A DNA stretch of 64,000 nucleotides from Leucobacter sp. L43 (GCF_016597785.1 NZ_JAENJG010000001.1:620001-684000); one strand, 5' to 3'. Counted from the first letter of the stretch, positions 54,538 to 63,859 are shown. Notes: generated from the sequence alone by a model not told the origin. Numbers and translations: made by a program.

Positions 54538-55335
54538 TCAGGGCAGATCCCGCATCCGGTCGAGCGAGTAGGGGGCCTCGGCGTAGGGCCCGCCCTGGGG
54601 TGCGAGCGGGTCGAACGGGAGCGGGTCTCCCGACGCCGTTGCGTTGTCTTTCGGCGCGAACCCGATCGCCTCCCCCGCCGCCAGATCCCACCAGCGCGCC
54701 TCATTCGCCGAAACCGCATAGAACACGACCCCGGGTTCGGTCGTCGTCATCGCCGCGATGAAGGCCAGCACCGCGTCGGCTGGGCTCAGCCAGGTGCGCT
54801 GCTCGCGGGCCGACGTCGGCTGATCCTCGTAACTTCCGATGCGCACGGAAGCCGTGCACAAGCCGAACTTGTCGGCGTAGAGCCGGCACAGGGCCTCGCC
54901 GGCGACTTTGGACACCCCGTAGAAGCCGTCGGGGCGCGGCGGCATATCGGGCGACACCATCGTATTCGCCGGGTACATCCCGGTCAGCCGATTGCTGCTC
55001 GCGAAGACGACCCGTGGAGTGCCTGCCCGTCGCGCAGCCTCGAGCACGTGGTACGTCCCGACGATATTGACCTCGGCGAGGTCGTGGAAGTCCGCCTCGT
55101 CCGCGATACCGCCGAGATGGATCACACCGTCGGCGCCTCGCAGCACCTCCGTCAGCGCGGTCAGGTCTGCGAGATCAGCCACCGCGAAGCGGTCTCGATC
55201 ACCGACGACCTCGGCCCGACGCGCATCGGTCGAGGTCAGTGCGACCCCCCGATCGTGCAGCGCTCGCCGCAGCGTCGACCCGATGGTGCCCGCTGCTCCC
55301 GTGACCACCCAGTGACTGTTCTCGATCGCGCCCAT
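54538..55335 (-). CDS. NAD-dependent epimerase/dehydratase family, uronate-dehydrogenase-like
   Basis: 265 residues of the extended SDR superfamily. The NAD site is VTGAAGTIGSTL (about 11-22). The catalytic Tyr and Lys are in FYGVSKVAGEAL (YxxxK). VNIVGTYHVLEAARRAG, VFASSNRLTGMYP and the late WWDLAAGEAIGFAPKDNA resemble uronate dehydrogenases (Udh), which oxidise glucuronate or galacturonate to the lactone. No other uronate gene is adjacent, so the activity is a guess. It is convergent with hrpA. Confidence 0.8.
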   Translation of the reverse strand: MGAIENSHWVVTGAAGTIGSTLRRALHDRGVALTSTDARRAEVVGDRDRFAVADLADLTALTEVLRGADGVIHLGGIADEADFHDLAEVNIVGTYHVLEAARRAGTPRVVFASSNRLTGMYPANTMVSPDMPPRPDGFYGVSKVAGEALCRLYADKFGLCTASVRIGSYEDQPTSAREQRTWLSPADAVLAFIAAMTTTEPGVVFYAVSANEARWWDLAAGEAIGFAPKDNATASGDPLPFDPLAPQGGPYAEAPYSLDRMRDLP

Positions 55336-55516
55336 GCTCGGATCCTAGCGGCGCCCGCTCTCCCGCGCGCCTTCAGGAGCAGCCAGGGCCGCGTCAACCC
55401 CGCGACGCGGCGGCGGCCAGCTCGTAAACTGGCGCTGGCCGACCTCCCGTGCGCTCCGCGCCGTCGGATGCGGCCTGCGTCATCCCGACCACCGATCGAG
55501 CATTGGAGAGTGCCCC

Positions 55517-55876
55517 GTGAACGAGACCCCAGCCTCAGACCAGGAGATCGCCGACGCGATCCGCCAGTTCCACGAAGCACGCGCCGAGTCCGGTGACCTG
55601 GCGGCACAGGCGCTCTCATCGGTCTCGGCCGACGAAGGCATCGTGAAGGTGGTCTACGACGCGTCGCTCTCGCATCCCGACACCCGCGCCTGGCTCTCCG
55701 AGCACTCGATCGAGAACCTCGCCGAGTACGCCTGCACCCCGCTCGCCCAAGCGACGCCGGAGTCGACGCGCATGCGCATGTCGACGGTCCGCGTCGAGAC
55801 TGAACTCGCGGATGGAACGCCGCTCGGCGCTCTCGAGAACGCCGGCATCCGGGCGCTGAACGGTCTCGAGAAGTAG
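55517..55876 (+). CDS. Hypothetical cytosolic protein
   Basis: 119 residues, acidic and mostly helical in the first half, with ADEGIVKVVYDASLSHPDTRAWL in the centre and TPLGALENAGIRALNGLEK at the end. No signal peptide or membrane helix is seen. I do not recognise the family. A GAGAG-type sequence lies upstream of the start. It is convergent with the general-stress gene. Confidence 0.6.
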   Translation: MNETPASDQEIADAIRQFHEARAESGDLAAQALSSVSADEGIVKVVYDASLSHPDTRAWLSEHSIENLAEYACTPLAQATPESTRMRMSTVRVETELADGTPLGALENAGIRALNGLEK

Positions 55877-55917
55877 TTCGGGATCGCGCGGGCCGGGCCC
55901 CGGTCCGCGCACGCGCG

Positions 55918-56421
55918 CTACTTCTCCACGGCCTCCGTGAGCACGCGCCGCGCTTCGTGCAGCAGCTCGGGTTCGGTGATCAGGTCGTATCGCGTCGCGA
56001 CCATCTGCATCACCGACGAGAAGTCGCGGCGGTTGCGGTTCATCGCGTACGACAGCACGCCGAAGAGCATTCCGAAGCCCGCACCGATGGCGATGGCCGC
56101 GGCGAAGACGCCGAGGATCGCGCCGTTATCCGGCTGGAAGATGAAGAGGAGCAAGCCGAGGAAGAGCCCGAGGTAGGCGCCGGAGAGCGCGCCCATGAGC
56201 GCGACACGGCCGTAGGTGAGTCGGCCGGTGACCCGCTCGACGCTGCGCACGTCGTTGCCCACGATGCTGATCTGCCGCACGGGGAAGCTCGCGCGAGCGA
56301 GCACGTCGACGGCGTGCTTCGCGTCCTCGTACCGGTCGTACGTCGAGACGATCTCGCCCTTCGGAATCTCGGGGACCAGCGGGAGACGCGACGACCGCAT
56401 GGGTCCATCAGGAGTGCTCAT
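55918..56421 (-). CDS. General stress protein 17M-like membrane protein
   Basis: 167 residues from the ATG at 56421. A conserved N-terminal domain (IVSTYDRYEDAKHAVDVLARASFPVRQISIVGNDVRS in parts) has the ferredoxin-like pattern of the GSP17M/YflT family. Two hydrophobic glycine-rich helices follow (MGALSGAYLGLFLGLLLF and AIAIGAGFGMLFGVLS), then a hydrophilic tail. Role in stress is inferred from family name only. It lies downstream of, and in the same direction as, the Tat lipoprotein gene, with a 62-base gap. Confidence 0.8.
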   Translation of the reverse strand: MSTPDGPMRSSRLPLVPEIPKGEIVSTYDRYEDAKHAVDVLARASFPVRQISIVGNDVRSVERVTGRLTYGRVALMGALSGAYLGLFLGLLLFIFQPDNGAILGVFAAAIAIGAGFGMLFGVLSYAMNRNRRDFSSVMQMVATRYDLITEPELLHEARRVLTEAVEK

Positions 56422-56483
56422 AGTGCGATTCTCCCATTTTCGGCGACGAACGCGACGGAGGAGTCGGGGAATCTCACCCGGAT

Positions 56484-57746
56484 TCAGCTCCGAGCGTACG
56501 AAACGAGGGCCTGCGGGTAGCCAGCGACGGGGAGCGCGCGCGTTTCGAGCGAATCGAGTGATACCAGGGTGATGCCGTCCCACCCCTCGTTCCGCGTGTT
56601 CCCGCCCGCGACAGCCGCGAACTCGGCGCCCTCGGCGTCTCTCCACACCGCGACCGTCTCGTGGGGGACGTCGAGCGGCACGACGCGCTCCTCCCCCGCA
56701 CCCGCGCCGGTCACGCGGAGCAGCGACAGATTGGGGCCGCTCTGCGCGTTGCCGAACGCGCCGGTGCCGACCGTCATGAGCACGTCGCCAGCGAGCGCCG
56801 TGCCGTGGGCGTGGGAGTCCGCCGTGCTCGTGAGCGCGGCAGTCTCCCCGGTGCGAGGGTCGAGCTTGACGACGACCCGCCCCTGGTACGGGAGCAGGAT
56901 CGCGCCTGCGGCATCGACCGCGCCGTAGTGCGGCTTCTCCCACGAGGCGAGCCCGCCCTCGGTGCCGAACGGCGCGACGGTGTGACTCGTCGGCACGAGT
57001 GCGGCCGCATCGACGACGGTCACAGTGAACCCATCGTGATCGATCGTCGCCGCCCACGTGCCGTCCGGCGCGACGACGACGTCGAAGGGGCGGAGCCCGA
57101 CGGGAACCGAACCGACGAACTCGCCGACGCGCGTGTCGAAGACCTCGAGGGCGTACGCGCCATCACCAGGGGTCACTGCGACATAGACCCGATTGCCGTC
57201 GGGCGAGACCGCGAGACCGAGGCCGCCCGGCCGGTACTCGCCGAACTCGACGCGATTCGCCGGGTGCAGGAAGGGCACCAGGGCGGTGCGGGAGGCCGCA
57301 CCGAGATCGATCACCGCCAGACCTTCGGCGGTCGCCGCGTACCCGGTGCGTCCGTCACCCGCGACGCCGACGCCCCAGGGCGCGGCTCCCACGGTGACGA
57401 GCTGCACCGCCTCCGCATCCGAGACGGAGGGGTCGATGATGGCGACGGCGTCGGACTGCGCGAGGGAGGCGAGCAGCAGCATCGGGGCCTCCTGCGGCGC
57501 AGACGGGGCGTCACTCTCCGGGGCGGGGGCGGGGGCCGGGTCGGGCGCACGGTCGCCTGGCGAGGTGTCTGCTCGCGGTTCCGGGGCGCACCCGACGAGC
57601 AGCGCCCCGGCCGCCGCGAGCGCGCCCCAGGCGGTGAGGCGCACCGCGTCTCTGCGCGACACGCGATGCTCGGTGTCCCTCCGAGTTGGGGCATCGGCTG
57701 GCTCCCACGGCGCTGACGGGCCGGAGAGCGAAGACGCTGGGTGCAT
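56484..57746 (-). CDS. Tat-exported lipoprotein with a beta-propeller (YVTN-like)
   Basis: 420 residues from the ATG at 57746. The signal has a twin-arginine motif VSRRDAVRL followed by a hydrophobic stretch and lipobox LVGC, so it is exported folded by Tat and lipidated. A Pro/Ala/Asp-rich linker follows. The body (about 85-420) has repeated beta-propeller blades such as GLGLAVSPDGNRVYVAV and PFDVVVAPDGTWAATIDHDG. Such repeats mediate binding rather than catalysis. The ligand is unknown. It is divergent from the MgtE-like gene. Confidence 0.82.
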   Translation of the reverse strand: MHPASSLSGPSAPWEPADAPTRRDTEHRVSRRDAVRLTAWGALAAAGALLVGCAPEPRADTSPGDRAPDPAPAPAPESDAPSAPQEAPMLLLASLAQSDAVAIIDPSVSDAEAVQLVTVGAAPWGVGVAGDGRTGYAATAEGLAVIDLGAASRTALVPFLHPANRVEFGEYRPGGLGLAVSPDGNRVYVAVTPGDGAYALEVFDTRVGEFVGSVPVGLRPFDVVVAPDGTWAATIDHDGFTVTVVDAAALVPTSHTVAPFGTEGGLASWEKPHYGAVDAAGAILLPYQGRVVVKLDPRTGETAALTSTADSHAHGTALAGDVLMTVGTGAFGNAQSGPNLSLLRVTGAGAGEERVVPLDVPHETVAVWRDAEGAEFAAVAGGNTRNEGWDGITLVSLDSLETRALPVAGYPQALVSYARS

Positions 57747-57789
57747 GCCCTCAGTATCGCCGCACGTCGCTGAGCGGTACCGTAGTGGG

Positions 57790-59064
57790 GTGAGTACTTC
57801 GAGGATCTTCGTCGGTCGGCTCGCCGGTCGCGGCGTGTTCGATCCGGTCGGCGACCGCATCGGCAAAGTGCGCGACGTACTGATCGTCTTCCGGGCGACC
57901 AGCGCCCCGCGCGTCGTCGGCCTCATCGTCGAGATTCCCGGGAAGCGCCGCGTGTTCGTGCCGATCGGCCGCGTCACGTCGATCGGTTCCGGTCAGGTCA
58001 TCACCACCGGGCTCATCAACGTGCGCCGATTCGAGCAGCGCGGGGGCGAGACCCGCATGATCGCGGAACTCATCGGGCGCGATGTGCAGTTGGCTCAGAC
58101 GAACGCGGGTCCCACGACGACCGCGCGGATCGAAGACGCCGCGATCGAGCGGAGCCGCACGGGCGAGTGGCTCGTCACCGAAGTGTTCGTGCGCCTGCCG
58201 AAGCCCGCGGCCCCGTTCAGCCGAGGCGACGCCCGCATCGTGCGCTGGGGCGAGCTGCGACTTCCGAGTTCTGCCGAGGGCACGCGCACCGCCGAGCTGC
58301 TCATCCAGACACTGGTCGATCTGAAACCGGCCGACCTCGCGGAGGCGCTGCTCGAACTGCCTCAGCCGCGCATGATCGAGGTGATCGAGGAGCTGCCCGA
58401 CGAGCGCGTCGCCGACGCGCTCGAAGAGATGAGCGAACAGGATCAGCTCGCCCTGCTCGCGCAACTGCCCTCCGGCCGCACCGCCGATGTTCTCGACCGC
58501 ATGGAGGCGGACGACGCCGCCGACCTCATCTCAGCGCTGCCGGCCGCGCAGGGCGCCGAGCTGCTCGACCTCATGGAGCCGGAGGAAGCCGAAGACGTGC
58601 GTCGGCTGCTCGAGTACGATGCGGACACGGCGGGCGGGCTGATGAGCCCTGCGCCGATCGTGCTGGCCGGGGAGTCGAGCGTTGCCGAGGGTCTCGCGAT
58701 GATCCGCAGGGCGGAGATCTCTCCGGCGATGGCGTCTGCGGTGTACGTGACGCACCCGCCCTACGAGACGCCGACCGGCGAGTACATCGGCCTCGCGCAC
58801 TTCCAGCGCATGCTGCGGTTCCCGCCGCACGAGCGCATGGCTTCGCTGCTGGACGCCGAGATCGAGCCGGTGACGGTGCACGCGAGCGCGGCCGAAGTAT
58901 CCCGCCGCCTCGCCAGCTACAATCTGGTCGCGCTGCCCGTGGTCGACGATCAGAACCGGCTCGTCGGAGTCGTGACCGTCGATGACGTGCTCGATCATCT
59001 GCTGCCCGACGATTGGCGGCACGCCGATGACGACGCCCCGGTCAGCACCGGAGCCGCCGGATGA
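57790..59064 (+). CDS. MgtE-like cytosolic module (PRC-barrel, MgtE N domain, CBS pair), no channel
   Basis: 424 residues from a GTG at 57790. It has an N-terminal PRC-barrel-like part (RIFVGRLAGRGVFDPVGDRIGK), then the MgtE intracellular helical domain (LKPADLAEALLELPQPRMIEV, LLAQLPSGRTADVLDRMEADD, EAEDVRRLLEYDADTAGGLMS) and two CBS domains ending VDDVLDHLLPDDW. All transmembrane helices of MgtE are absent, so this is a Mg-sensing regulator rather than a transporter (inference). It overlaps the DUF1003 gene (ATGA, 59061-59064), and Mrp follows. Confidence 0.85.
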   Translation: MSTSRIFVGRLAGRGVFDPVGDRIGKVRDVLIVFRATSAPRVVGLIVEIPGKRRVFVPIGRVTSIGSGQVITTGLINVRRFEQRGGETRMIAELIGRDVQLAQTNAGPTTTARIEDAAIERSRTGEWLVTEVFVRLPKPAAPFSRGDARIVRWGELRLPSSAEGTRTAELLIQTLVDLKPADLAEALLELPQPRMIEVIEELPDERVADALEEMSEQDQLALLAQLPSGRTADVLDRMEADDAADLISALPAAQGAELLDLMEPEEAEDVRRLLEYDADTAGGLMSPAPIVLAGESSVAEGLAMIRRAEISPAMASAVYVTHPPYETPTGEYIGLAHFQRMLRFPPHERMASLLDAEIEPVTVHASAAEVSRRLASYNLVALPVVDDQNRLVGVVTVDDVLDHLLPDDWRHADDDAPVSTGAAG

Positions 59065-59651
59065 GCGCGTTCAAGCGGGGCGGCGGGCTCGACGCCCCAC
59101 GTGCTGCGAGCGCGCGGGTCTCGGCGCGCGGTGAGGGCCGCTCGGGCAACAGCGAGCGCTTCGGCCGGTGGACCGAGAGCATTGCGCGCGGCATGGGTAC
59201 CCCGTGGTTCCTCTTCGCACTCACCATCGTCTGCGTCGCCTGGCTGCTGTGGAACACCTACGGGCCCGAGTCCTTCCGGTTCGACTCTGCGGCGCTCGGA
59301 TTCACTGCGCTCACGCTGATTCTCTCCCTGCAGGCCTCGTACGCGGCGCCGCTGCTCCTGCTCGCGCAGAATCGCCAGGATGACCGCGACCGTGTGCAGA
59401 TCGAGCAGGATCGCCAGCGCGCCGAGCGCAATCTCGCCGACACGGAGTTCCTCGCGCGCGAGGTCGTCGCTCTGCGTCTCGCGCTCAAAGATCTTCCCGA
59501 CCGCGACTTCCTGCGTGCAGAACTCCGGTCATTGCTCGCCGAGCTCGCCGACGACGAGGCATCGAGCGACGAACCGCGAGATCGCGGCACGAGGAGTCGC
59601 GCTCGGCGCGACGCCTCGCCGGAGCGGTCTGCGAGCTCGCAGGATGACTGA
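59061..59651 (+). CDS. DUF1003 membrane protein
   Basis: 196 residues. A basic N-terminal segment (about 1-45) precedes two helices, WFLFALTIVCVAWLLWNTY and GFTALTLILSLQASYAAPLLLLAQNRQ, the DUF1003 core with its NRQ motif. A long charged coiled-coil-like tail (RDRVQIEQDRQRAERNLAD) follows. It lies between the MgtE-like and Mrp genes with overlaps on both sides, which suggests cotranslation and joint action in magnesium or membrane homeostasis. Confidence 0.87.
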   Translation: MSAFKRGGGLDAPRAASARVSARGEGRSGNSERFGRWTESIARGMGTPWFLFALTIVCVAWLLWNTYGPESFRFDSAALGFTALTLILSLQASYAAPLLLLAQNRQDDRDRVQIEQDRQRAERNLADTEFLAREVVALRLALKDLPDRDFLRAELRSLLAELADDEASSDEPRDRGTRSRARRDASPERSASSQDD

Positions 59652-60807
59652 ACGGCCCGCCGCCGGAACGGCGCGGGCCGTCTGGGATGCGCTCGATCGC
59701 GTCAAGGACCCCGAGATCCTCCGCCCGATCACGGAGCTCGGCATGGTGCGCGACGTGACGGTCGATGCGGCCGGGGGCGCCGAGGTCTCGATCCTGCTCA
59801 CCATCGCAGGGTGCCCGGCGGCTCGGCGCATCGAGGCGGATGTGCGAGCGGCGACGGAGGCGGCGCCGGGAGTCACGGCGGCGGAAGTCATCGTCGGCGT
59901 GATGTCGACGCGGGAGCGCCAGGCGTTCATCGAACGCGTACGGGGGGATCGCGGTGCCCGGCCGCAGCAGTTCGGCCCGGACTCGCTCACCCGCGTCATC
60001 GCCGTGACGAGCGGCAAGGGCGGCGTGGGCAAGTCGTCGTTGACGACGGGGCTCGCCGTCGCGCTCGCCCAGCACGGCTTGGCGGTCGGACTCGTCGATG
60101 CCGACGTGTTCGGGTTCTCCATTCCCGGGTTGCTCGGACTGAGCCGCGACGGGCGCACCGAGCAGCCAACGCGGGTCGGCGAGATGATCCTGCCACCCGT
60201 CGCGCACGGTGTGAAGGTGATCTCCATCGGCATGTTCCTCGGTGACGCCGATCCGAGAAGCACGGCCGTATCCTGGCGGGGGCCGATGCTGCACCGCACG
60301 ATCGAGCAGTTCCTGCGCGATGTGTGGTTCGGCGACCTCGACGTCCTGCTCCTCGATCTGCCGCCCGGTACGGGCGACATCGCGATCAGCATCGGCCAGC
60401 TGCTGCCGCAGGCCGAGGTGCTGGTCGTCACCACTCCTCAGGAAGCGGCGGCGGATGTCGCCGTTCGCAGTGCGCTCGTAGCCCGGCAGACCGGTCAGAA
60501 GGTCATCGGCGTCATCGAGAACATGGCTGGGTTCACCCAGCCGGACGGGAGCGTGCTCGACCTGTTCGGGGCGGGCGGGGGCCGGTTGGTCGCCGAACGA
60601 CTGAGCGACCCGGAGCACGGCACCGTTGCGCTCCTCGGAAGCGTGCCGCTGAGCCCCGTCTTCCGCGAGGGCGGCGATGCGGGGGCGCCGACCGTTCTCA
60701 CCGACCAGGCGGACCCGGCCGCGGCCGAGGTGATTCGTATCGCCGCGGAGCTCGCCCGCAGCGGGCGCGGCCTCGCCGGGCGCTCGCTCGGTATCAGCCC
60801 GCGATAG
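59644..60807 (+). CDS. mrp: Mrp/NBP35 family iron-sulfur carrier ATPase
   Basis: 387 residues from the ATG at 59644. The N-terminal MIP18/DUF59 domain (about 10-85) contains VKDPEILRPITELGM. The deviant P-loop is TSGKGGVGKSS (about 119-129), followed by DADVFGFSIPGLLG and the Mrp block LLLDLPPGTGDIAISIGQLLPQ. These ATPases carry Fe-S clusters to target apoproteins. The classical C-terminal CxxC pair of some family members is not evident. It overlaps the DUF1003 stop by eight bases. Confidence 0.93.
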   Translation: MTERPAAGTARAVWDALDRVKDPEILRPITELGMVRDVTVDAAGGAEVSILLTIAGCPAARRIEADVRAATEAAPGVTAAEVIVGVMSTRERQAFIERVRGDRGARPQQFGPDSLTRVIAVTSGKGGVGKSSLTTGLAVALAQHGLAVGLVDADVFGFSIPGLLGLSRDGRTEQPTRVGEMILPPVAHGVKVISIGMFLGDADPRSTAVSWRGPMLHRTIEQFLRDVWFGDLDVLLLDLPPGTGDIAISIGQLLPQAEVLVVTTPQEAAADVAVRSALVARQTGQKVIGVIENMAGFTQPDGSVLDLFGAGGGRLVAERLSDPEHGTVALLGSVPLSPVFREGGDAGAPTVLTDQADPAAAEVIRIAAELARSGRGLAGRSLGISPR

Positions 60808-62617
60808 CCGGCGCCTCGATGGGCTCGGGCCCGCCGAAGAGGTACCCCTGGAACGCGTCCACGCCGAGGGCGTGCAGGAGGGCGAACTGCTCCTCCGTCT
60901 CAACGCCCTCGCCGACGACCTGCAGGCCGAATATCCGGGCGAGGCGCACGATCGTCTCCGCGATCGCGGCCGTGCGATCGTCTTCGACGATCGACGAGAC
61001 GAACGACCGGTCGATCTTCAACTGCTGCACCGGGAGCCGACGCAGATAGTTGAGCGAGGAGTAGCCCGTGCCGAAGTCGTCGAGCGAGGCGTGCACGCCG
61101 TCGGCGCGGAGGTGCTCGAGCAGCGAGATCGTGCGCGCGAGGTCGCTGTGGAGCACACTCTCAGTGAGCTCGAACTTGAGGCGTGCGCGTGCGATGCCGT
61201 ATCGCGAGATCATCTCGCGCACGCGATCCTCGAATCCGTCGGCGTGCAGCTGGCGCTCGCTGAGATTCACGGCGAGGGTCAGCTCGTCGGTTGCCTCCGA
61301 AGCGGCCCAGTGCGCGAGCACCTGGCATGCGCGTTCGAGCGCCCAGTCCCCGATCTGCGTGATCAGGCCCGTCTGCTCGGCGATCGGGATGAACTCATCG
61401 GGTGGGATCAATCCGCGGGAGCTGTGCTGCCACCGAATCAGGGCTTCCTTGCCGATCACGCGGCGCTTCCGATCGACGATCGACTGCGCGTAGAGGCGGA
61501 GTTCGCCGCGTTCCACGCCCGCTCGCAGTTCGGAGACGAGCACCATGCGGTCGTGCACCTCGTCGAGCATCCGCTGCTCGAATCGCTGCGCGCGCCGTTG
61601 CCCGCTCATCCGCTTCGCCCGCTTCCGCGCGATCTCGGAGCATTTCATCACTTCATTGGCATCGTCCGACGCGATGAACGCGTCGGCCCCGCGCTCCGCG
61701 TCGACGCGAGCCGGGTCGCCACGGGCGCCGGGCGATGTCCAGAGCACGTGCCCCACGCTGACCCCGGCGCCGATGACGATGCCGGAGAACGTCTCACTGG
61801 CTGCTGAGAGCGCTTCGAACATGCGCCCGATGGTGGTCCGCACGGCGTCTTCGGCGGCGCCGAGCTCGACGCCCAGATCCTGCCGCAGCACTCCGTAGGT
61901 GTGGGAGCCGATTCGGCCGACGCGGGTGACGCCGTCGGCCAGGCCCTTCAGCCGCAGCCCGGCGTCGAGGAGCAGGCGGTCCCCCGCTTCGAACCCGAAC
62001 GCATCATTCACCGATGGGAGTTGGTCGAGGCTCACGGTCACGAAGGCAGAGAACTCATCGCTCGGCGTCCGACTCGACGTAATGCGTTCGATCGCGCGGA
62101 GCATGGCCGCCCGATTCTCGAGCCCGGTCACCGGATCCACGTAGGCGAGACGTCGCACGGCGACTTCGGCGTCCCGCCGCGGCTTCGCCTCCGTGCGCAG
62201 AGCCACGTAGCTGACCGGCAGGTCACCGTCTCCCATGAGGGGGATGATGGTCGTATTGAGCCAGTACTTGGACCCGTCGCGAGCGCGGTTGCAGATCTCG
62301 CCCTGCCAGATGCGGCCTTCGGAGATCGTGCTCCAGAGGTCGGCGAAGAAGGCGGCCGGATGGTGCCCGGAGTTCACGACCCGGTGCGTACGTCCGATCA
62401 GCTCGTCGCGCCGAAACTGCGAGAGCTCGCAGAAGCGATCGTTGACGTGCGTGATGCGGCCCGTGGCATCCGTCACGGCGACGATCGACCGCTCGTTGAG
62501 TGCGATCAGGATCTTGTCGGTGTCGTGCTGCGGACGCGCGACCCGCTCATGCGTGCTGCGCTGTTCATTCGAGATCCCCCCGACGGCACCATTGCCGTCG
62601 ATCTCGTTCGCGGTCAC
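60794..62617 (-). CDS. PAS-GGDEF(degenerate)-EAL c-di-GMP phosphodiesterase
   Basis: 607 residues from a GTG at 62617 (VTANEIDGNGAVGG). A PAS domain (about 45-160: ATGRITHVNDRFCELSQFRRDELIG) is followed by a GGDEF domain whose signature RxGGDEF is RIGSHTYGVL, so it should not make c-di-GMP. The EAL domain keeps its motifs: EALIRW, ELTESVL, LDDFGTGYSSLNYL and EGVETEEQ. It should therefore hydrolyse c-di-GMP, gated by PAS. It starts 16 bases downstream of the tatB stop and overlaps the Mrp gene convergently. Confidence 0.9.
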   Translation of the reverse strand: MTANEIDGNGAVGGISNEQRSTHERVARPQHDTDKILIALNERSIVAVTDATGRITHVNDRFCELSQFRRDELIGRTHRVVNSGHHPAAFFADLWSTISEGRIWQGEICNRARDGSKYWLNTTIIPLMGDGDLPVSYVALRTEAKPRRDAEVAVRRLAYVDPVTGLENRAAMLRAIERITSSRTPSDEFSAFVTVSLDQLPSVNDAFGFEAGDRLLLDAGLRLKGLADGVTRVGRIGSHTYGVLRQDLGVELGAAEDAVRTTIGRMFEALSAASETFSGIVIGAGVSVGHVLWTSPGARGDPARVDAERGADAFIASDDANEVMKCSEIARKRAKRMSGQRRAQRFEQRMLDEVHDRMVLVSELRAGVERGELRLYAQSIVDRKRRVIGKEALIRWQHSSRGLIPPDEFIPIAEQTGLITQIGDWALERACQVLAHWAASEATDELTLAVNLSERQLHADGFEDRVREMISRYGIARARLKFELTESVLHSDLARTISLLEHLRADGVHASLDDFGTGYSSLNYLRRLPVQQLKIDRSFVSSIVEDDRTAAIAETIVRLARIFGLQVVGEGVETEEQFALLHALGVDAFQGYLFGGPEPIEAPAIAG

Positions 62618-62633
62618 CCGATGTTCCCGTCCA

Positions 62634-63008
62634 TCACGTCGCTTCTTCGTCGAAATGCAGCACTCCTGCGGCGCCGCTCCCCGAGTCCGGCCTGATTCCG
62701 CGCCGGGCTTCAGCGTCGGCCATGTTCGACCGCCGAGCCGCGTCCCTGGCCTCGCGCTCGTCTTCGAGCAGCGCATCCCTGATGATGCGGCGCGGGTCGT
62801 ACTGGCGGGGATCGAGCTGACGCCAGTCGACGTCGTCGAACTCGGGACCCATCTCGTCGCGCAAGCGATCTTTCGCGCCGTCCGCCATGCGTTTCACGTT
62901 GCGCACCAGTTCGCCGAGCTTCTGCGCATAGATCGGGAGTCGCTGCGGGCCCAGCACGAACATGGCGATCACGAGGATCACCAGAATCTTGTCGATCGTC
63001 AGGCCCAC
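62634..63008 (-). CDS. tatB: Sec-independent protein translocase TatB
   Basis: 124 residues from a GTG at 63008 (VGLTIDKILVILVIAMFV), the normal TatB position; a GTG eight codons upstream (63032) is an alternative. One N-terminal helix, then the GPxRLP hinge as LGPQRLPIYAQKL and an amphipathic helix, with a charged tail of about 75 residues. TatB binds Tat signal peptides with TatC. It shares a strand with the EAL gene; the divergent O-methyltransferase gene is 185 bp away. The Tat lipoprotein encoded at 56484 is a likely client. Confidence 0.88.
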   Translation of the reverse strand: MGLTIDKILVILVIAMFVLGPQRLPIYAQKLGELVRNVKRMADGAKDRLRDEMGPEFDDVDWRQLDPRQYDPRRIIRDALLEDEREARDAARRSNMADAEARRGIRPDSGSGAAGVLHFDEEAT

Positions 63009-63009
63009 A

Positions 63010-63026
63010 ACCGCTATCGTAGCGGT
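63010..63026. repeat. 7-bp inverted repeat at the tatB start
   Basis: ACCGCTA (63010-63016) and TAGCGGT (63020-63026) flank a 3-base loop. It lies directly upstream of the preferred tatB start and could affect its translation. Confidence 0.4.
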
Positions 63027-63193
63027 CACCACTGATCGCCGAGCCGAATTCTGAGCGGCGTCTCGCGCCCGCTTTCCCGCTGACCCGCGTGTGCTGCGAG
63101 AGGGATCGCACGGCGGCCCTACGCTGGTGATTCAGGATCGCTCCGCCTCGCCGTCATGCGGCACGCCGGGGCGGAGCATCACCGGAGGAAATC

Positions 63194-63859
63194 GTGAGCA
63201 AGCTCGAACGCAACTGGCAGTACGCCGAGCAGTACCCCGGCGAGACGGAGGCGCTCGTCCGCGCCCGCCGCCTGTCCCTCGAGCTGGGCATCGAACCGGT
63301 GAGCCGCTCCGTCGGCGCGCAGCTCTCAGGATCGACTGTGCTCGCCCGCGCGCAGGCCATCTGCGAGGTCGGCACGGGGGTCGGCGTCAGCGGGCTCTCT
63401 CTGCTCCGGTACGCCTCGGAAGCGACGCTCACCTCGATCGAGATCGAACCCGAGCACCTGCGGGAGGCTCGCGGCGTGTTCTCCGATGCGGGGATCGCCG
63501 CTGCCCGTCTGCGCCTCATCGAGGGCGACGCTCGGCACGTGATGCCGCGTATGAATCTGGCGGCGTACGACCTCGTGCTCATCGACGCAGAGCCGGCCCA
63601 GCTGCTGGAGCACTTCGAGAACGCACTCGGAATCGTGCGGCCCGGCGGATGCATCATCGTTCCAGGCGCGTTCGCGCACGGCCGAGTTCCGGATCCCGCT
63701 GCACGGGACGAAGACGTTCAGGCGATGCGGGATCTCCTCGCGCTCGTCGCCGAGTCCCCTGCGATCGCTCCGATCCTGTCTCCGGCGGGCGACGGCCTCC
63801 TCACCCTCGTGCGCCTCGACGGCGATGCCCCCGGCACGCCGAACCCCCCGCGGCGCTAG
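63194..63859 (+). CDS. O-methyltransferase
   Basis: 221 residues from a GTG at 63194 with GGAGGA 4-6 bases upstream. Class I methyltransferase fold of the catechol-type O-methyltransferase family: SAM motif ICEVGTGVGVSGLSLL (about 56-71), acidic residue after beta-2 in SIEIEPEHL, and the VLIDAEPAQ motif. The actinobacterial protein is often found near tatB or a divergent regulator; target unknown. It is followed at once by a strong terminator that overlaps its stop. Confidence 0.87.
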   Translation: MSKLERNWQYAEQYPGETEALVRARRLSLELGIEPVSRSVGAQLSGSTVLARAQAICEVGTGVGVSGLSLLRYASEATLTSIEIEPEHLREARGVFSDAGIAAARLRLIEGDARHVMPRMNLAAYDLVLIDAEPAQLLEHFENALGIVRPGGCIIVPGAFAHGRVPDPAARDEDVQAMRDLLALVAESPAIAPILSPAGDGLLTLVRLDGDAPGTPNPPRR

